NCBI GenBank assembly: GCA_958428675.1
Contig: CAUAGV010000019.1
Span: 1 to 15,993 of the forward strand
From: an uncultured Collinsella sp.
GTDB taxonomy: Bacteria; Actinomycetota; Coriobacteriia; Coriobacteriales; Coriobacteriaceae
DNA: 15,993 nucleotides
Reading direction: 5' to 3'
A program made the translations under genes and the position numbers. Shown here piece by piece: positions 14,208 to 15,993 of the stretch (position 1 is its first letter; each line of letters begins with the position of its first letter). Under the pieces are notes generated by a model, which saw only the letters and a program-made list of their open reading frames with translations, searched no databases and had not been told where the DNA came from.

Positions 14208-15005
14208 GTGGCGCTGGTATTTGACGTTCAACAGGCGAACGGTAAGCCCGACGACAACCGTCGTCCCGGCACCGCGTGCCCCTTTTGCGATACCGAGGAA
14301 CTCGCCAATATCATCCGGCGCGACGGTGACTGCATCTGGCTCGAGAATAAGTTTAAGACCTTGCGGGCCACTCGCCAGACCGTATTGATTGAGTCGTCCG
14401 ACCACGACGCCGACCTGGTGACCTATGCGCCGGACGAGCTGCATCATGTTATGCGGTTTGCTCTGGATTGCTGGCAGCGGATGATTGACTCCCGACAGTA
14501 TCGCAGCGTTCTCATGTACAAGAACAAGGGCCCACTTTCGGGCGGCAGTCTGGTCCATCCGCACATGCAGATTGTAGGTTTGGAGCAGGAAGACGGCTAT
14601 GCTTCGCTGACTTCCGCCAATTTCGAAGGAATCAATGTCTGGCAACAGGGGAGAATCTCGGTCAATATCTCAACCGAACCGATCATGGGGTTCTTTGAGA
14701 TCAACGTTTCAGCCCCGCAGGGAATCGCCGCCAGCGATGACGCGCGAGACCAAGCCGAGGCGGATCTCTTTGCCGATGCGATCCAGGTAGCTCTGCGCTA
14801 TATCCTAAACGAGCACCACGGTGGCCGCGCAGAGTCGTACAACTTGTTCTTCTATCACCTGGGCGGTCGGACCATTGCCAAGGCGCTGCCGCGTTGGGTG
14901 GTTTCGCCCTACTTTGTGGGCTATCGTCTGGCACAGGTCAATGCCGAGACGACGCTCGATATCGATGCTGAGCGTCTGCGTGCGCATCTGGAAACGCTCG
15001 TATAG
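14208..15005 (+). CDS. GalT/HIT-superfamily-like protein with HPHxQ motif (DUF4931-like)
   Basis: 265-residue cytosolic protein resembling galactose-1-phosphate uridylyltransferase in its key motifs. The start is GTG at 14208 with a strong GGAGGT at 14195-14200 inside the end of cutC, so translation is probably coupled. ACPFC (23-27) matches the GalT zinc cysteines. His66 in SSDHDADL may match the third zinc ligand. GGSLVHPHMQIVG (112-124) holds the HPHxQ active site, with His119 as the expected nucleophile. It is shorter than GalT (about 350) and lacks a clear second GalT half. No galactose genes are nearby, so a Leloir-pathway role is not supported. A nucleotidyl transferase or hydrolase on another sugar or nucleoside phosphate is more likely (inference). 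The real substrate is unknown. Confidence 0.78.
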   Translation: MALVFDVQQANGKPDDNRRPGTACPFCDTEELANIIRRDGDCIWLENKFKTLRATRQTVLIESSDHDADLVTYAPDELHHVMRFALDCWQRMIDSRQYRSVLMYKNKGPLSGGSLVHPHMQIVGLEQEDGYASLTSANFEGINVWQQGRISVNISTEPIMGFFEINVSAPQGIAASDDARDQAEADLFADAIQVALRYILNEHHGGRAESYNLFFYHLGGRTIAKALPRWVVSPYFVGYRLAQVNAETTLDIDAERLRAHLETLV

Positions 15006-15035
15006 CAAGACTAACACCCGCGTAATGTGGACGGC

Positions 15036-15993
15036 CTAGCGCGCCATGGCGTCGCGGCCAGCCTCGACCCGCTTGCGCTGGGCGGCGCGCTCCTCGCCGG
15101 TCAGGCGCTCAAAGAGGTGTCCGATAATTGAGGCCAACACCTGTTGAAACAGCGTGCCGCACATGACGGGGAATACCACTTCGCCGGGAAAATACTGCGT
15201 GGCGATGACGGCACCCGAAGAGATGTTGCGCATGCCGCAGGTAAAGCACATGGTGGTCGTCTCGCTATACGGCAGGTGCAGGGCCCGGGCGATCAGGACG
15301 CCGATGATAAAGCCGCTGATGGCGAACACCAGGATAAAGAGCGCGACTTCTAAGCGCTCAACATTCATGTGTAGCACGTACTCGCTCATAGCGGTGGAGT
15401 TGGACGTGATGACACCCATCATCATGAACTTGCAGGCGGGCGAGAGCGCGGGGGAGAGTTTCTCGTGTCCCCATCCGCGCGTGAGCTCGTTGATTACGAT
15501 GCCGAGCACGGCGGGGATGGCGATCATAAAGGCCATGTTCTGCATCATGCTCGGCACGTCGATCGAGACGGTGGCGCCCAGCAAGAGCTTGAGCGTGAGC
15601 GGAATCGTCACAGGCGAGATGACCGAGGACGTCAGGATGATGGTGAGCGCGAGCGGGCCGTTGCCGCCGAACATGCTGATCCACATAAAAGCGGTGACGG
15701 CCACGGGCACGCTGTATTCGAGCACAATGCCGCAGACAAGGTTGGGGTTGGAGCCAAAGAATAACGATCCCATGGCATAGGCTGCGATAGGGATAAGCAC
15801 CGCCGAGACGAGCAGCGCCAAGACCAGGTGCAGCGGACGGCGGAACACCTCGGTTACCTGGTGAAAGGTGTTACTGAGCGCACCCTGAAACGTCATAAAG
15901 GCAAACAAGGTGGGAACGATGGGCTTGAGCACGCCGATCTGCTGGGGAAAGAGCACGCCGAGCGCCACACAAATCGGAACGATGACCTGCATG
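15036..15993 (-). CDS. Bile acid:sodium symporter (BASS) family transporter, 5' end cut by window edge
   Basis: Inner-membrane transporter of the PF01758/COG0385 type. The frame runs from the right edge to TAG at 15036-15038. A Met codon lies at 15990-15992, but the first helix begins directly there (VIVPICVALGVLFP). Relatives have some 10-25 residues before it, so the true start is probably outside the window. About nine hydrophobic segments are visible in 318 residues. The conserved core includes EYSVPVAVTAFMW (92-104) and FTCGMRNISSGAVIA (250-264), the family's GMRN motif, followed by FPGEVVFPVMCGTLFQQV. A short Arg/Glu-rich cytosolic tail ends it. Substrates in the family include bile acids, pantoate and other organic acids. 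None can be assigned here, though bile compounds would suit a gut organism. It converges on the GalT-like gene with a 30-base gap and no visible terminator. Confidence 0.88.
   Translation of the reverse strand, partial: MQVIVPICVALGVLFPQQIGVLKPIVPTLFAFMTFQGALSNTFHQVTEVFRRPLHLVLALLVSAVLIPIAAYAMGSLFFGSNPNLVCGIVLEYSVPVAVTAFMWISMFGGNGPLALTIILTSSVISPVTIPLTLKLLLGATVSIDVPSMMQNMAFMIAIPAVLGIVINELTRGWGHEKLSPALSPACKFMMMGVITSNSTAMSEYVLHMNVERLEVALFILVFAISGFIIGVLIARALHLPYSETTTMCFTCGMRNISSGAVIATQYFPGEVVFPVMCGTLFQQVLASIIGHLFERLTGEERAAQRKRVEAGRDAMAR

Noticed and set aside
1..15993. tRNA, rRNA, CRISPR arrays, insertion sequences, prophage or toxin-antitoxin genes
   Set aside because: None was seen on either strand. 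All long frames with motifs belong to the metabolic and transport genes listed.

Overview
The window looks like chromosomal DNA from a high-GC anaerobic actinobacterium of the Coriobacteriia, most likely Collinsella or a close relative. This rests on the strong G/C bias at third codon positions, good AGGAGG-type ribosome sites, the single-chain clade-II type PurL, and a compact livJHMGF cluster. The genus call is an impression from protein and codon style, not a database result.

Layout, left to right. (1) 1-3289, minus strand: most of a large single-chain phosphoribosylformylglycinamidine synthase (PurL), cut by the left edge inside its glutaminase domain. (2) 3473-5035, plus: a CPA2-type cation:proton antiporter with a 130-residue cytosolic tail. 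(3) 5036-5255: non-coding, with a nested inverted repeat and a bidirectional terminator. (4) 5256-6005, minus: a FabG-like SDR oxidoreductase. (5) 6220-7563, minus: homoserine dehydrogenase with a C-terminal ACT domain, with its own terminator. (6) 7773-8066, plus: a decayed, twice internally deleted copy of a branched-chain amino acid binding protein gene. (7) 8338-13199, plus: an intact five-gene ABC importer, livJ-livH-livM-livG-livF. It has two hairpins in its presumed leader, two more between livJ and livH, and a hairpin right after the livF stop. (8) 13200-13526: a gene-free stretch packed with palindromes. (9) 13527-15005, plus: a tightly coupled pair, a CutC-family TIM barrel and a GalT/HIT-like HPHxQ protein. 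(10) 15036-15993, minus: a bile acid:sodium symporter (BASS) family transporter running off the right edge.

Function. The liv genes form a complete uptake system: a lipoprotein receptor, two permease subunits and two ATPases. The receptor gene is separated from the permease genes by hairpins that could give it higher expression. Homoserine dehydrogenase (threonine/methionine branch) next door is metabolically compatible but is transcribed the other way. PurL serves de novo purine synthesis.

No tRNA, rRNA, CRISPR array, insertion sequence or phage gene was seen. I found no clear new defence or biosynthetic system. The best leads are the binding-protein fossil and its wider duplication, the hairpin-rich control regions of the liv operon, the exact and nested palindromes at 13244-13466 and 5049-5158, the CutC variant with a Cys-Cys-x-x-Cys motif coupled to a GalT-like enzyme, and the antiporter whose expected ion-site aspartate appears to be glutamate.
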